From contig QEYB01001016.1 of the NCBI GenBank assembly GCA_017562135.1, positions 1 through 23,852 on the forward strand: DNA of 23,852 nt, in the 5' to 3' direction. The notes beneath the pieces were generated by a model. It was not told where the DNA came from and did no database searches. It worked only from the letters and a program-made list of their open reading frames with translations. Each line of letters begins with the position of its first letter. Within the stretch, counting starts at the first letter, position 1. A program made the translations under genes and the position numbers. Positions 10,850 to 19,038 of this stretch are shown piece after piece. This DNA is from Dipylidium caninum (taxonomy: Eukaryota > Platyhelminthes > Cestoda > Cyclophyllidea > Dipylidiidae).

Positions 10850-11730
10850 TGCACGTCAACCCGCAATGCGTGAGGACAACAATATTGGCCACTGTTCCCA
10901 TATAGCAAAATTCAGCGCCACCCAACATGGTGTCAGCGGAAGTTTATCAGCACCAGGAAATCCCATGTACGAAGCATCATCGCAGTACAAAGAGAACACT
11001 ACGACTGCGCTTGCCAGGCCATTACCTTCAGGGGGATTTGCTGTTGCTTCCGTGATTCCACCTCTCTTCCAAACACCACACGCTGCCTCAAACACAGCCA
11101 TCCGACCACCAGTCGCGGTATCTGTCTGTCCTAGCAGTTGCCTCGACTGAACGAGTCGACAGGTGTGGAGAGAAGAGAGTATGACATGGAGGCCGAAGTC
11201 ACCTGAAGCATTGGCAGACACAGGGTGGAACACCTCTTTCATCGACCTCCGGACGAACTTTCTTTTGTCCACCTGCTCTCCACCCATGATTGCGCGATGT
11301 CGAGGGCGTTCCTCACAGCAGTGGCAACGTTGGCTCCAACACCCACATACTCCTCCGAGAGCCCTTTACACATCCGTGTGCGTGGCTGGCTCGGGATTGG
11401 CACGTAGGTCGGGAGGGAGGAGCCTCTGTCACCTTCGACTGCACCACGCGGCGGCGTGGAGGGATATGGCCCCCAGTAAAATGGAGATGATCCTCTCCCC
11501 AAGGGGCAGCGTAGGCCGCCTCATGACCGCCGCTTGTATCAAATCTTCCCTTCTGGCAAGTGAAGTCTGCTTTCTTCTACTAGGAGGATATTTCCCACAC
11601 CTCACACTGTCCGACGTGGAGGGCTTGCAACCCAACGCACGGATACCAGCTCTTGGACTTGCAACGAAGGATGACCAATCTACAGATTTCACTTCCAACG
11701 GTTGGACTTCTTCAGGAGTTCCCAGTTTAC
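10850..11730 (-). repeat. Inner inverted repeat, left arm B
   Basis: This is the reverse complement of 12642-13512 with scattered one-base indels. Shared landmarks are GTTGACGTGCA at the outer end, GTACTGCGATGATGCTTCGT, GAATCACGGAAGCAACAGCA, CATATCCCTCCACGCCGC, TAGTAGAAGAAAGCAGACTT, and CAACCGTTG near the inner end. The match stops at 11730 (plus-strand GGAGTTCCCAGT, then CTAATTTGTAATCC). B' and its second copy instead continue, on the minus strand, through CCACTGGACCG to a GTAAGT. B therefore breaks about 20 bases short of that donor-like site. Confidence 0.9.
10856..11287 (-). CDS. Open frame in arm B, minus strand, unidentified
   Basis: 143 codons, beginning MGGEQVDKRKFVRRSMKEVF and including GGRMAVFEAACGVWKRGGIT and VFSLYCDDASYMGFPGADK. 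Parts of the same peptide recur in B' on the plus strand (for example VFSLYCDDASYHGFP in the frame 13260-13445), interrupted by frameshifts that look like indel errors. It has no signal peptide, membrane segment or family I can name. YCDD is reminiscent of a reverse-transcriptase catalytic box, but the surrounding residues do not fit that family and I do not make that call. Confidence 0.2.
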   Translation of the reverse strand: MGGEQVDKRKFVRRSMKEVFHPVSANASGDFGLHVILSSLHTCRLVQSRQLLGQTDTATGGRMAVFEAACGVWKRGGITEATANPPEGNGLASAVVVFSLYCDDASYMGFPGADKLPLTPCWVALNFAIWEQWPILLSSRIAG

Positions 11731-11837
11731 TAATTTGTAATCCTCAATATACGCTCCGCATGTCCTCCTTTTTTAACTTTACTCAAATTTCAATGTTTTG
11801 GATATTTTTAGATCCGAAGACGCGTGTTGCAAAGTAA
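11163..11837 (+). CDS. Longest open frame in the window, arm B plus strand, unidentified
   Basis: 224 codons on the strand opposite the 10856-11287 frame. The segment SSLLASEVCFLLLGGYFPHL is hydrophobic and recurs nearly unchanged on the minus strand of B'. The last 35 codons lie outside the repeat and are not shared. At the end of the repeat the other copies continue into CTTCAT and a GTAAGT donor-like site, which would suit an exon on this strand. With frames open on both strands and no recognisable family, neither strand can be preferred with assurance. Confidence 0.22.
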   Translation: MWREESMTWRPKSPEALADTGWNTSFIDLRTNFLLSTCSPPMIARCRGRSSQQWQRWLQHPHTPPRALYTSVCVAGSGLARRSGGRSLCHLRLHHAAAWRDMAPSKMEMILSPRGSVGRLMTAACIKSSLLASEVCFLLLGGYFPHLTLSDVEGLQPNARIPALGLATKDDQSTDFTSNGWTSSGVPSLLICNPQYTLRMSSFFNFTQISMFWIFLDPKTRVAK

Positions 11838-11869
11838 ATGACAAAGCAAATTTGCGTATTCGAATTGAA

Positions 11870-12640
11870 GGGAAGTTGTACCTCGTTTTAATGACAGGGA
11901 GGGCGGCATTCTTTACAGAGGAGACGTTAAAAATGGGATTGAAATTACGAGGTGAAATCATATGAAGGTGTCTGCGATTCCTGAAAGCTTTGGCGTATGG
12001 GTTTGTGCTCTATCTTTCTCTCGTAATGCGTCCGTTCGTGGTAGGCGGTGACAGCAATGAACTCCGTTCCGGAATGATGTAGGCACCCAGTATTGGAGGC
12101 GTCCTGACATCAGCTCTTCTGCCTCGCCTCTGATTCTGCTGCCGCCCCTGCCTCTGCCCCCAGTGCGGCCGGCGCCCGTCTCTCCGTATCCTCTCTCTGT
12201 GTCTCTACTCTCGGCCCCCAAGTGCCGCACAATGTGGAATCGTGAATGTACATGCGCATGCTCTGTGCATTACAGCTGAAAGGAGAAAAGGTCTTACGAC
12301 GTCGCATCGCCCCAATCACCTCAACCACTCACCCCCTCACTCACGCACTCTCCATTCCGCATTCGCCAGAGATCTTGGAAGCCCAGTGACAGACTGTGAG
12401 CCCGAGACGACTACTAGCACCTTACTATATTCTTCGCTGAGTCTCGTCTCTGGATCGTTGCTGATTTTGGCATTGCGGAATCCCACACCGACACGCATGA
12501 GAACGCAGCCTCGTCACATTCTCCGGGAGAACGTAGATGAGCGGGGCTGTTGAGAATGCAACAGAGACGTTGCGGGGGAGACTTCCTGCTACTTGCCATA
12601 CACGAGTGAGGGAGGAACTTACATGAAGCACTAACGGTCA
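11870..12640 (+). repeat. Central segment C, copy 1 (loop of the inner inverted repeat; direct repeat of 22700-23500)
   Basis: It lies between B and B' and is not itself palindromic. It matches 22700-23500 in the same orientation throughout, for example GTGTCTGCGATTCCTGAAAG, CCCCTGCCTCTGCCCCCAGT, ATGTACATGCGCATGCTCTG, GGAATCCCACACCGACACGC and AACGTAGATGAGCGGGGCTG. The two copies differ almost entirely by single-base indels in both directions. The minus strand carries short frames (11958-12230, 12110-12328) whose peptides resemble pieces of the longer frame in copy 2, such as TGAGRTGGRGRG. No family is recognised. Confidence 0.92.
12617..12622 (-). other. Splice-donor-like GTAAGT, conserved in both C-B' copies
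   Basis: On the minus strand, TGCTTCAT is followed by GTAAGTTCC; copy 2 has the same at 23477-23482. The hexamer is the canonical eukaryotic donor and sits exactly at the B'/C junction. It would end an exon running through B' on the minus strand. Conservation in two copies excludes a read error but not chance. Confidence 0.3.
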
Positions 12641-12641
12641 G

Positions 12642-13512
12642 TGGACTGGGGAAACTCCTGAAGACAGTCCAACCGTTGAAGTGAATCTGTAGATTTTCAT
12701 CCTTCGGTTGCCAAGTCCAAGAAGCATGTGTACCGTGCGTTGGGTTGCAAAGCCTCCACGTCGACAGTGAGTGTGGGAAGATATCCTCCTAGTAGAAGAA
12801 AGCAGACTTCACTTGCCAAAGGAAGATTTGATAAGCGGCGGTCATGGAGCGCACCTACCTGCCCCTTGGGGAGAGGATCATCTCATTTTACTGGGGGGCC
12901 ATATCCCTCCACGCCGCCGCGTGGTTGCAGTCGAAGGGTGACAGAGGCTCCTCACCTCCCGACCACGTGCCAATCCCGAGCAGCCACGCACACGGATGTG
13001 TAGGCTCTCGAGGAGTATGTGTTTGGAGCCAACGTTGCCACGGCTGTGAGGGCCCTCATCATCCCGCAATCATGGTGGAGAGCAGGTGAGACAAAGAAGT
13101 CGTCCGGAGGTCGCGATGAAAGAGGTGTTCCACCTCTGTGTCTGCCAAGGCTTCAGGTGACTTCGGCCTCATGTCATACTCTCTTCTCTCCACCCTGTCG
13201 ACTCGTTCAGTCGAGGCAACTGCTGGACAGACAGATACCGCACTGGTGTCGGATGGCTTGTGCAGGCAGTTGAGGCAGCGTTGGTGTTGGACAGAGAGGT
13301 GGAATCACGGAAGCAACAGCAAATTCCCCCTGAAGTGGCCTGGGGCCAGCGCAGTCGAGTGTTCTCTTTGTACTGCGATGATGCTTCGTACCATGGATTT
13401 CCTGTGCTGATAACTTCCGCTGACACACCTGTTGGGTGGCGCTGAGATTTGGCTGATATGGACAGTGGCCAATATTGTTGCTCCCCACGCATTGCGGGTT
13501 GACGTGCAGTCG
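12642..13512 (+). repeat. Inner inverted repeat, right arm B'
   Basis: This is the reverse-complement partner of 10850-11730 and, for its first 350 bases, a direct repeat of 23501-23852. Low-grade similarity to the left flank continues to about 13640 and perhaps 13780. Its open frames (12728-13003, 13019-13273, 13169-13597 minus) are frame-shifted fragments of those in B, with residues such as GERIISFYWGAISLHAAAW and CRLVQSRQLL shared between arms. Repeated frame breaks at different places in each copy suggest sequence error, not decay of a pseudogene. Confidence 0.9.
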
Positions 13513-14099
13513 TTCTGTTATGGTGACCGAAGGATTCCTTTACACTGTCTGCCTCGGATGCTGCCATTCGGAGCTGAGCAAACGAGGCATTTGACACCTG
13601 AGACTTGCCTCTGCCCTACGTGTTTGTCTTGGTTCTGCCAATATCCCTATGCTTAAACCGGACCAGTGAGTCTACTGGATGGAGGAAGTTTCAGCAGCCG
13701 ACGGTCGGACTTAGAACGCGTACGTGTATTACGTCGTCGGTCGTGTGTATTTCACAAGGTCCATTGGATCTTGATTCTTATTAAAGCATCCTCTCCTCAA
13801 TAAAGCATTGATTGTACCTGTCATGCGATAATAGCTTCCATTAAACCCTTGACGTCTCCTTGCTTTCATTCATGTCAGGAGTGTCTAACGCGAATAGAAT
13901 CAAACTAGAAAAGTAGTAGAAGTACAGAATATTCAATAGAAGTAAGAGTAATGACAAATTATGTGAACCAACCACTCAACCCTGGGAGGGGAAGGACGTG
14001 TTCCACGTCGAAGGAAGGAATATCTAAACAAAAATTTTACATAAAACTCCAAATAAGTCCTTTTTACATGTGCTTCCGTTTCGTCTCGAAAGTTCATTG
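13513..14099. other. Spacer between B' and outer arm A; no gene seen
   Basis: The first 130-270 bases weakly continue the inner palindrome. The rest becomes A+T-rich, with an AATAAA at 13799-13804 and TATTAAAGCATC just before it, which could serve as a polyadenylation signal for a plus-strand transcript through B'. The frame at 13951-14220 (89 codons) is unremarkable. This interval is where the left arm carries about 7 kb more. Confidence 0.4.
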
Positions 14100-14150
14100 C
14101 GTTAAGCATATTTTATCAGCCAATAGAGTAAACACGTCGCCGCGGAGTGT

Positions 14151-14414
14151 TTACCAACAACCAATAGAAATTTCGTCGGATTCAAGCGTGTACCCATCCA
14201 ATGAGATCGGATATGGTTGAGGTCCACCATCATCGGCAATAGCACAATCAGCCCCCATGCCTGATGGAACTCCACTAAGCGTCTTTCCCTTCTCCCACGC
14301 CCCACTTTTCGTGCTCCATCGCCTTAAAGCGTGCACGAAGTCCTTCCTGAGGCATTCCGGTTGACGCAGACGCATTTGACCTGGTCGCAGATCTGTGGCT
14401 TCCGTGACTTCCAC
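14151..14414 (-). CDS. Possible coding exon in arm A, minus strand, unidentified
   Basis: 88 codons, with an acidic, ordered-looking end: VPSGMGADCAIADDGG, then YTLESDEISIGC. A GTAAAC donor-like site follows directly (GGTTGTTG then GTAAAC on the minus strand). Upstream on the same strand, GTAAGT and then CACGTAG about 60 bases later could bound a very short intron. Arm A' keeps part of the reading (a NQECLRK-like stretch against QPECLRK here) but is full of shifts. No family is recognised. Confidence 0.2.
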   Translation of the reverse strand: MEVTEATDLRPGQMRLRQPECLRKDFVHALRRWSTKSGAWEKGKTLSGVPSGMGADCAIADDGGPQPYPISLDGYTLESDEISIGCW

Positions 14415-14949
14415 AGGAGGCAGCTACGTGAGCTTGTTTGTTGCGAGGTGACGTTCGCGGGAAGCCTTGAGGAAAGCCACTTACCGCGCCACCACGTAAC
14501 GCTGCAAATTCGCATGAATTATACTAATTTGCAGACCTTGACGAACTAGTCAACGTGCGAATAGTGGTGAAATTAATGTCCTCTGGGGACCACTTCACTG
14601 CCTGCAAAACTGTTGTGCAGAGGAGATCTTACGGTCAGGGTGGTGTAGAGGGAAATTAGTCAAGGCGTAGCAAGGACATCCTTCCGACCGAGAAGAGGAT
14701 GAACACCGAGGCGGTTAGTGCATACGCTTCGAAGGATTCCATTGTGGTAAACACACCTCCGCCATAGTTGGGAAGATGCCACTAATAATGGCCCTACTTT
14801 AGTTTGAAGTATTCCAAAGCGGCCCATTCGTGCCATGTTTGAGGCACACGGAATGGAGAACTGCAATGTGAAGCGCCACCCACTGCATTTTCGTGGGTAG
14901 ATAGGAGCCGCGAAGATGAGATGAGAAGAGAGACTTCCATTAGCCCCAA

Positions 14950-15549
14950 ATGGTTGGCAGTGTGACAGTGTTTTCTTTCGTCTTATCGACAGTGTCTCGC
15001 CCATTCGCACCCACTTTCTCACTCCAGAATGGTGAACTCATTCGCAGTGTCGCTAAACACACGATGCCCTTGCTTTATCGTAACACCTTGGCGTCGTCAA
15101 GGCAAGACTCAGCTCTTTTCAGAGACACTTGTCGGGGGAGCAGGCTTTACATGAAGCCGACCTCGAGGATCTTCTCGAAGGCCAGGTGTCGACCTTCCGC
15201 GAGCGTGACACTTGCACAGAAGGTTTTGTTTGGACTTGGGGTTCTGGTGTGGACAAATACATTTTATGCGTTAAATGTTAAGTTAACAGGGTGGACTGAG
15301 GGCAAACTCCCTCTCGTCTTCCCTAAAGCGCACTTCGCCTTTATACTCTACTCTCTATTTCCTAATGCTGTCTTTTGTTTGGCGGATATTCAACAAATGG
15401 ACAGTGGTTATGCTCGTATAATCGGCCACAATTTGTCCTTCTCTCAGTGCTCCTCTTTCCCACGGAGACCCACGCTTCGCGCTGGTCGTATCCCAACAGT
15501 TCGCGAGCTCGCCCTACTCCCGCCCCCAAGAACAATCAGTGGTGGCTAG
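14950..15549 (+). CDS. Long open frame in arm A, unidentified
   Basis: 199 codons and a third-ranked open frame of the window. The middle contains VLFGLGVLVWTNTFYALNVK, moderately hydrophobic but not a convincing membrane segment because it is followed by charged and polar residues without a clear pattern. No known domain is recognised. The partner arm does not preserve the frame, as expected if A' is error-rich, so its conservation cannot be judged. An overlapping minus-strand frame (14660-15022) is of similar quality, which argues for caution. Confidence 0.15.
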   Translation: MVGSVTVFSFVLSTVSRPFAPTFSLQNGELIRSVAKHTMPLLYRNTLASSRQDSALFRDTCRGSRLYMKPTSRIFSKARCRPSASVTLAQKVLFGLGVLVWTNTFYALNVKLTGWTEGKLPLVFPKAHFAFILYSLFPNAVFCLADIQQMDSGYARIIGHNLSFSQCSSFPRRPTLRAGRIPTVRELALLPPPRTISGG

Positions 15550-16330
15550 AGGGAAGATGACTGTTGTAGGCCTTTAGTTGCAAAGGTTTTGGAAATCGCG
15601 TTTGCACAGTGCTTCACGAAGGCGGTTTCGAGCCACCTCTCGTATGACACTCCACCCAACACCTTTTTTAACGAACACCAGTCTGTAGTGTGACGACACT
15701 AGAGTATTCTGTCCAGGAAGCATTGGAAGTGTTATTGCGCCATTTCCTCCCCCAGATGTGGCGACACCCTCGTTTGGAAGTTAACGACAATGTGAGTAAA
15801 TTGCCACAATGCCGGCCTTCTCAGAAGCAAGCCACATAGCCTCGCCAACGCGGGGCAGAATCCAATTATAGGGGATAGAGATGCGACCACACACGAAATA
15901 CTGCGTCTCTCACCATCTCCACGGCCGAAGCTTGTTAGCCATAAGGTGGAGTATGACAGACCCCTTACGGGGCCGAATTTGAATTTGAAGGAAAATTGAG
16001 TCGTGTCAAGTATTTCTATCCAGAAGGCGATGAGAACATGGAAGTTTGATTTTTCTCGTTTCCTGATCCAGCCATGAGTTACGTTAACTTCAATCAGGGC
16101 TTCTCGTCAACGATGATCTGGCGCCATGAACCCGAGGACGCAGGAGTTTGTCGCGACTCCTAATTGATGCCAAAAAGGCCTCCACACCAAGGAGTTGTGA
16201 ATTCACGGGAATACTGCGCCGAACGATAGCAGCCTTGAGGAGAAGTGTGACAGGCAGGTGGCGAGGCGGAAAGTGATTGAAAGGAAATGAACAAATGAGT
16301 TTGTAAATGTCATTTGTCGACAGCACTTCA

Positions 16331-16340
16331 ACTTTTTATA
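16331..16340 (-). promoter_or_regulatory. TATA-like box conserved in both outer arms (A copy)
   Basis: On the minus strand this reads ACTATAAAAAGTTGAAGTGC, matching the A' copy at 863. It sits inside a small inverted repeat (CAACT / AAGTTG). Downstream on the minus strand comes a pyrimidine-rich TTGTTCATTTCCTTTC stretch and a 78-codon open frame (16326 down to 16090) of unknown identity. A promoter role is inferred only. Confidence 0.22.
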
Positions 16341-17095
16341 GTTGACGACTACCCTTGGTCGGACGATACCCTCGGATTCACTCATAGGTGGGGGAAATTC
16401 TCCTCCACCAACTTACTTCCAGTTCGCAAGTACTGGAGGAAAATTTGGACTCTGCCAGCACCCCATACTTGCACGGTCACGACAGTAAATCAGATCAGTG
16501 ATTGCTCGTCTCACCCTGTTCGAGTTTCTCGCAATCGGAACGACAGAAAGTGAGCAGGTAGTTGAGCATTACTATTCGGGCAAATTCGACTGCCCGCAAG
16601 TTACGATGATGGGAAAATAGACGGTGAGTGGTTGTAAGAGGGGGAAGGAGCCGACGCCGAGAACGGGCGCTGACAGTGTGAACGAAGCCTTCTTCTCGAG
16701 CCCTGTGGTGTGAAGCGATTAGGGCGACAAGTGAGAGCACCAAACAATCATCCCAACCAGCAGTTGCGTCGTCCCCCAGTGGGGGGTAAGATGCGTTTCT
16801 GAATCCACTCACTTGTGCCTGTGCTGACACCTAGCGTTAATGGGAGTAGGCAGTGAGTGAAATGGACGTCTGCAGTGTTCATGGGATGCTGCGCAGTTTC
16901 ATTCCTTTGCCCTAACTTTTCCTCCTTTTTCAATGTCCCTTCTGGGGTCACCATCTGGCACCCCGGGAGCAAGGAATTCCCTTAAGTCGGTGCTTGAAAT
17001 GTCATCTTTCGACAAGGGAGTGAGTATACCTGTTCATTTCTCTGAGAACTCAATTTGGCCATCACTGTCCCACCTTTCATCACTCTGTGCCGAGA

Positions 17096-17461
17096 TCACA
17101 ACATCTGAGAAGCGATGTGCGTTGAGGAAGTAGGCAAACACTCCTTCTGAAACGCCCTACGCAAAACTACCAAGTGTTCATCTCCATCGCAGTCTCTAAT
17201 CTCCTCTCCGTGTTCGTTTATTCGGTTGAGAACGGTGAAGTATCGTGCGAAAGTTGCTATGCGGCTCTGCTTTGCCGTGAAGGGAGGAGAGGAAGACTCT
17301 GCTTGTGGTATCCAACGTGGCAGGTGGTTTTTCTCCTCCCTCGCCTTCCGCTCATACGCTGAACCGTAGTGCGTGTCTTCGGTCATTCGTCGTGCGAAAC
17401 GACGTGATGTGACCAAATGACTGGAGGCCCACACGAGACACCAGGTCGTGGAGGTGAATGT
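17096..17461 (-). CDS. Possible terminal exon behind an acceptor-like site, unidentified
   Basis: On the minus strand a pyrimidine tract (CCTTTTATCCTCTCTCCC) and GTTTCAG end at 17462. From there a frame stays open for 121 codons to a stop at 17096, with RRMTEDTHYGSAYERKAREE, ARYFTVLNRINEHGEE and GDEHLVVLRRAFQKE, a composition typical of a real soluble protein. The frame is also open upstream through the tract (to 17650), so the acceptor is not required. A related sequence follows the second acceptor-like site at 19038, where the best match is in another frame (IHxxD...SRV..QS.GH). The family is unknown. Confidence 0.27.
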   Translation of the reverse strand, partial: TFTSTTWCLVWASSHLVTSRRFARRMTEDTHYGSAYERKAREEKNHLPRWIPQAESSSPPFTAKQSRIATFARYFTVLNRINEHGEEIRDCDGDEHLVVLRRAFQKECLPTSSTHIASQML

Positions 17462-17541
17462 CTGAAACGGGAGAGAGGATAAAAAGGCACGGTGTGAGTC
17501 CGTCGCGCACGCAGAACACCATTGCCAACTCCCTCGTCCGA
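17462..17541 (-). repeat. Near-identical 80-bp block, inverted copy 1
   Basis: In reverse complement it runs from GACGAGGGAGTTGGCAATGG through GACGGACTCACACCGTGCC to CTCTCTCCCGTTTCAG. It matches 18961-19038 with one missing base and about two changes. The match falls to roughly 70 percent directly after the CAG and is lost within about 15 bases on the other side, so the block has sharp edges. Confidence 0.9.
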
Positions 17542-17649
17542 CACGCCTTTGCAGAGAAGGAGGATGACGACGAGGAGGTAGGAGAATCACTGCCATCCGG
17601 TAAAAGCGTCGAAGAAGCGGAGGGTAGAAAGTCGACAACCTTTTAAACA

Positions 17650-18575
17650 AACCGGTCCATTAACTCAAATTCATTAACAACGATCCGTGTCCGTGTGGCA
17701 CTACACCTTACAGATTAAGGCGTCAAACCCGTGTCGAGGTCAGATTCATGACGTGCAAGTTTAATTAAAGTCTACCTCGAGCATTTATTTCTTACCGCAT
17801 TCTCCTCAGTGTATCCGAGCAAATCGTCCCACCAAAGGTAGTCGGTTGCTACTGGTGCCTCAGTAACTGAACACAGGCTCTTTCAAACGCCTTCACAAAT
17901 AAAACGCGCACTACACTTGTCACCCTCCCTCCACAATTATCGCCAGGACGAAGATGAGAAATGGCCTTCGGGTGCTGCTCTGCGTCACGATGACTGGGAT
18001 GCCTAACCCTAACCGTCACTCTAAAGAGTGGAAGTGGCTGTAGAGAGGAACAGGTCTTCATGGAGGCGTTTTGTTTAAATACCCAAAGAATCCTGCAAAT
18101 CATTGTCGCCACTCACAGGAGATGCGAGCCGACATGCTCGACTGAGGAGTCCACAATAAAACATTGCTGTGGTCGCTCGAAGACACCTAAGATTGTCTCT
18201 TCCATTGGCTGGTGGCAACGAGGCTTCCTCAGTGCCACTATTCATTCCTGTAGCACCTAAGAGCAGCATCACGACTGTGCGTGACATTTCCAGTCGTCGG
18301 TGAGATGGCGTAAAGCCTGTTAGAACCGTGGAGTGCGCCTAACGCAGACTCGCAAAATATGTGTATGCTGAGCAAGAATGCTCGGGTCAAAAAGGAAAAA
18401 ATAGGCCCCGAGAGTGGCGAAATGTCAACTGATGGAGTTTATGCCAGTCTTGGAATAATATAAAGTTGTGCTTTGAATTTGATTACGTCTAAATAGAGTT
18501 GGCGTTGGTCGGAAGATGGAAGTATGCAGCGCGTCGTGTCAAGTATAGAAGCGTTTTGGACCTAACATGAATCCA
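17650..18575. other. Spacer; no gene seen
   Basis: It holds only frames of 87 codons or fewer. The base composition drifts to A+T-rich after 18300. AATAAA occurs near 17899 and again near 18156, which is unremarkable at this length. A short TAACCCTAACC at 18003-18013 is too short to be a telomeric remnant. Confidence 0.4.
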
Positions 18576-18588
18576 ATGCCAAAGGCAT
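18576..18588 (+). repeat. Small hairpin ATGCC-AAA-GGCAT
   Basis: A perfect 5-bp stem with an AAA loop, 80 bases before the first of the paired 7-bp hairpins. It has the same design, an ATGCY / RGCAT stem around an A-only turn. It may be a relative of those elements, or chance. Confidence 0.3.
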
Positions 18589-18654
18589 CATGCGAAAATG
18601 GCAAATACGGAGGACTTTGATAAATTTAGCAAACACGTAACAGCTAGGAACAAC

Positions 18655-18712
18655 AGATTTTTAACCTTATGCTAAAGCATAAATTTCATTATGGCGGGGA
18701 TTTTTGCGTGGA
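18655..18712 (+). repeat. Hairpin-bearing direct repeat, copy 1
   Basis: Contains a perfect 7-bp stem TTATGCT / AGCATAA around AA at 18667-18682, inside an exact 28-base match to the second copy. The match continues loosely through CATTATGGCGGGGATTTTTG (TATTATTGATGGGCGACTTTG in copy 2) to GCGT. The surrounding DNA is A+T-rich. Confidence 0.8.
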
Positions 18713-18903
18713 GTGTGGAGCAGCTTGCTACGATAATGTCAACCGCAGAGCACTCCGGGAAAGGCAAATTACTTGCAAGGTGTCTATTTATGAACGAACA
18801 ACAAAAATAATTTCGTTTTGCCTGCGAATAATCATATGACAGGAAGGTAAAAAGAAAGTTTACGCTCGATCTGTGAGGAGCTGCCGCCGATGAAGAACAA
18901 ACA

Positions 18904-18960
18904 AAATTTTAACCTTATGCTAAAGCATAAATTTTATTATTGATGGGCGACTTTGCGTTT
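18904..18960 (+). repeat. Hairpin-bearing direct repeat, copy 2
   Basis: The second copy, 248 bases after the first, with the same hairpin at 18915-18930. It ends immediately beside the 78-bp acceptor-bounded block at 18961, so the two repeat types adjoin here. The inverted block at 17462-17541 has no such hairpin next to it. Confidence 0.8.
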
Positions 18961-19038
18961 CGGACGAGGGAGTTGGCAATGGTGTCTGCGTGCCCCGACG
19001 GACTCACACCGTGCCTTTTATCCTCTCTCCCGTTTCAG
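18961..19038 (+). repeat. Near-identical 78-bp block, copy 2, ending in an acceptor-like CAG
   Basis: The partner of 17462-17541. The last 30 bases are a long pyrimidine tract followed by TTTCAG, the textbook form of a 3' splice site. The sequence after it (GCATTCACCACTACGACG) is related to, but clearly diverged from, that after copy 1. A stop codon comes early in two frames, so an exon here would be short or shifted. Confidence 0.85.

Larger units (their letters stand above)
14100..17015 (+). repeat. Outer inverted repeat, right arm A
   Basis: This is the reverse-complement partner of 1-3540 and the cleaner of the two copies, with fewer apparent insertions and longer open frames. The inner edge lies near 14100, beside a TTATCAGCCAATAGAG stretch whose partner lies near 3500-3530. 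The outer edge lies near 17015, where the match reaches the first base of the window on the other arm. Beyond the edge facing the B' repeat, 13780-14100 shows no partner on the left side. Signals shared by both arms, such as the TATA-like motif near 16335, are more trustworthy than anything in one arm alone. I do not recognise a mobile-element protein in it. Confidence 0.85.

Noticed and set aside
10950..10990. YCDD in the minus-strand frame of arm B as a reverse-transcriptase catalytic motif
   Set aside because: The flanking residues (VFSLYCDDASYMGFPG) do not fit the conserved hydrophobic context, and no other polymerase motifs occur in any frame nearby.
10850..13512. Inner inverted repeat as a simple missed-adapter read hairpin
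   Set aside because: Such artefacts fold back with little or no spacer. Here a 0.9-kb non-palindromic centre lies between the arms and recurs elsewhere. The outer pair remains open to an artefact explanation.
18003..18013. TAACCCTAACC, telomere-like
   Set aside because: Less than two full units, isolated, expected by chance in 24 kb.
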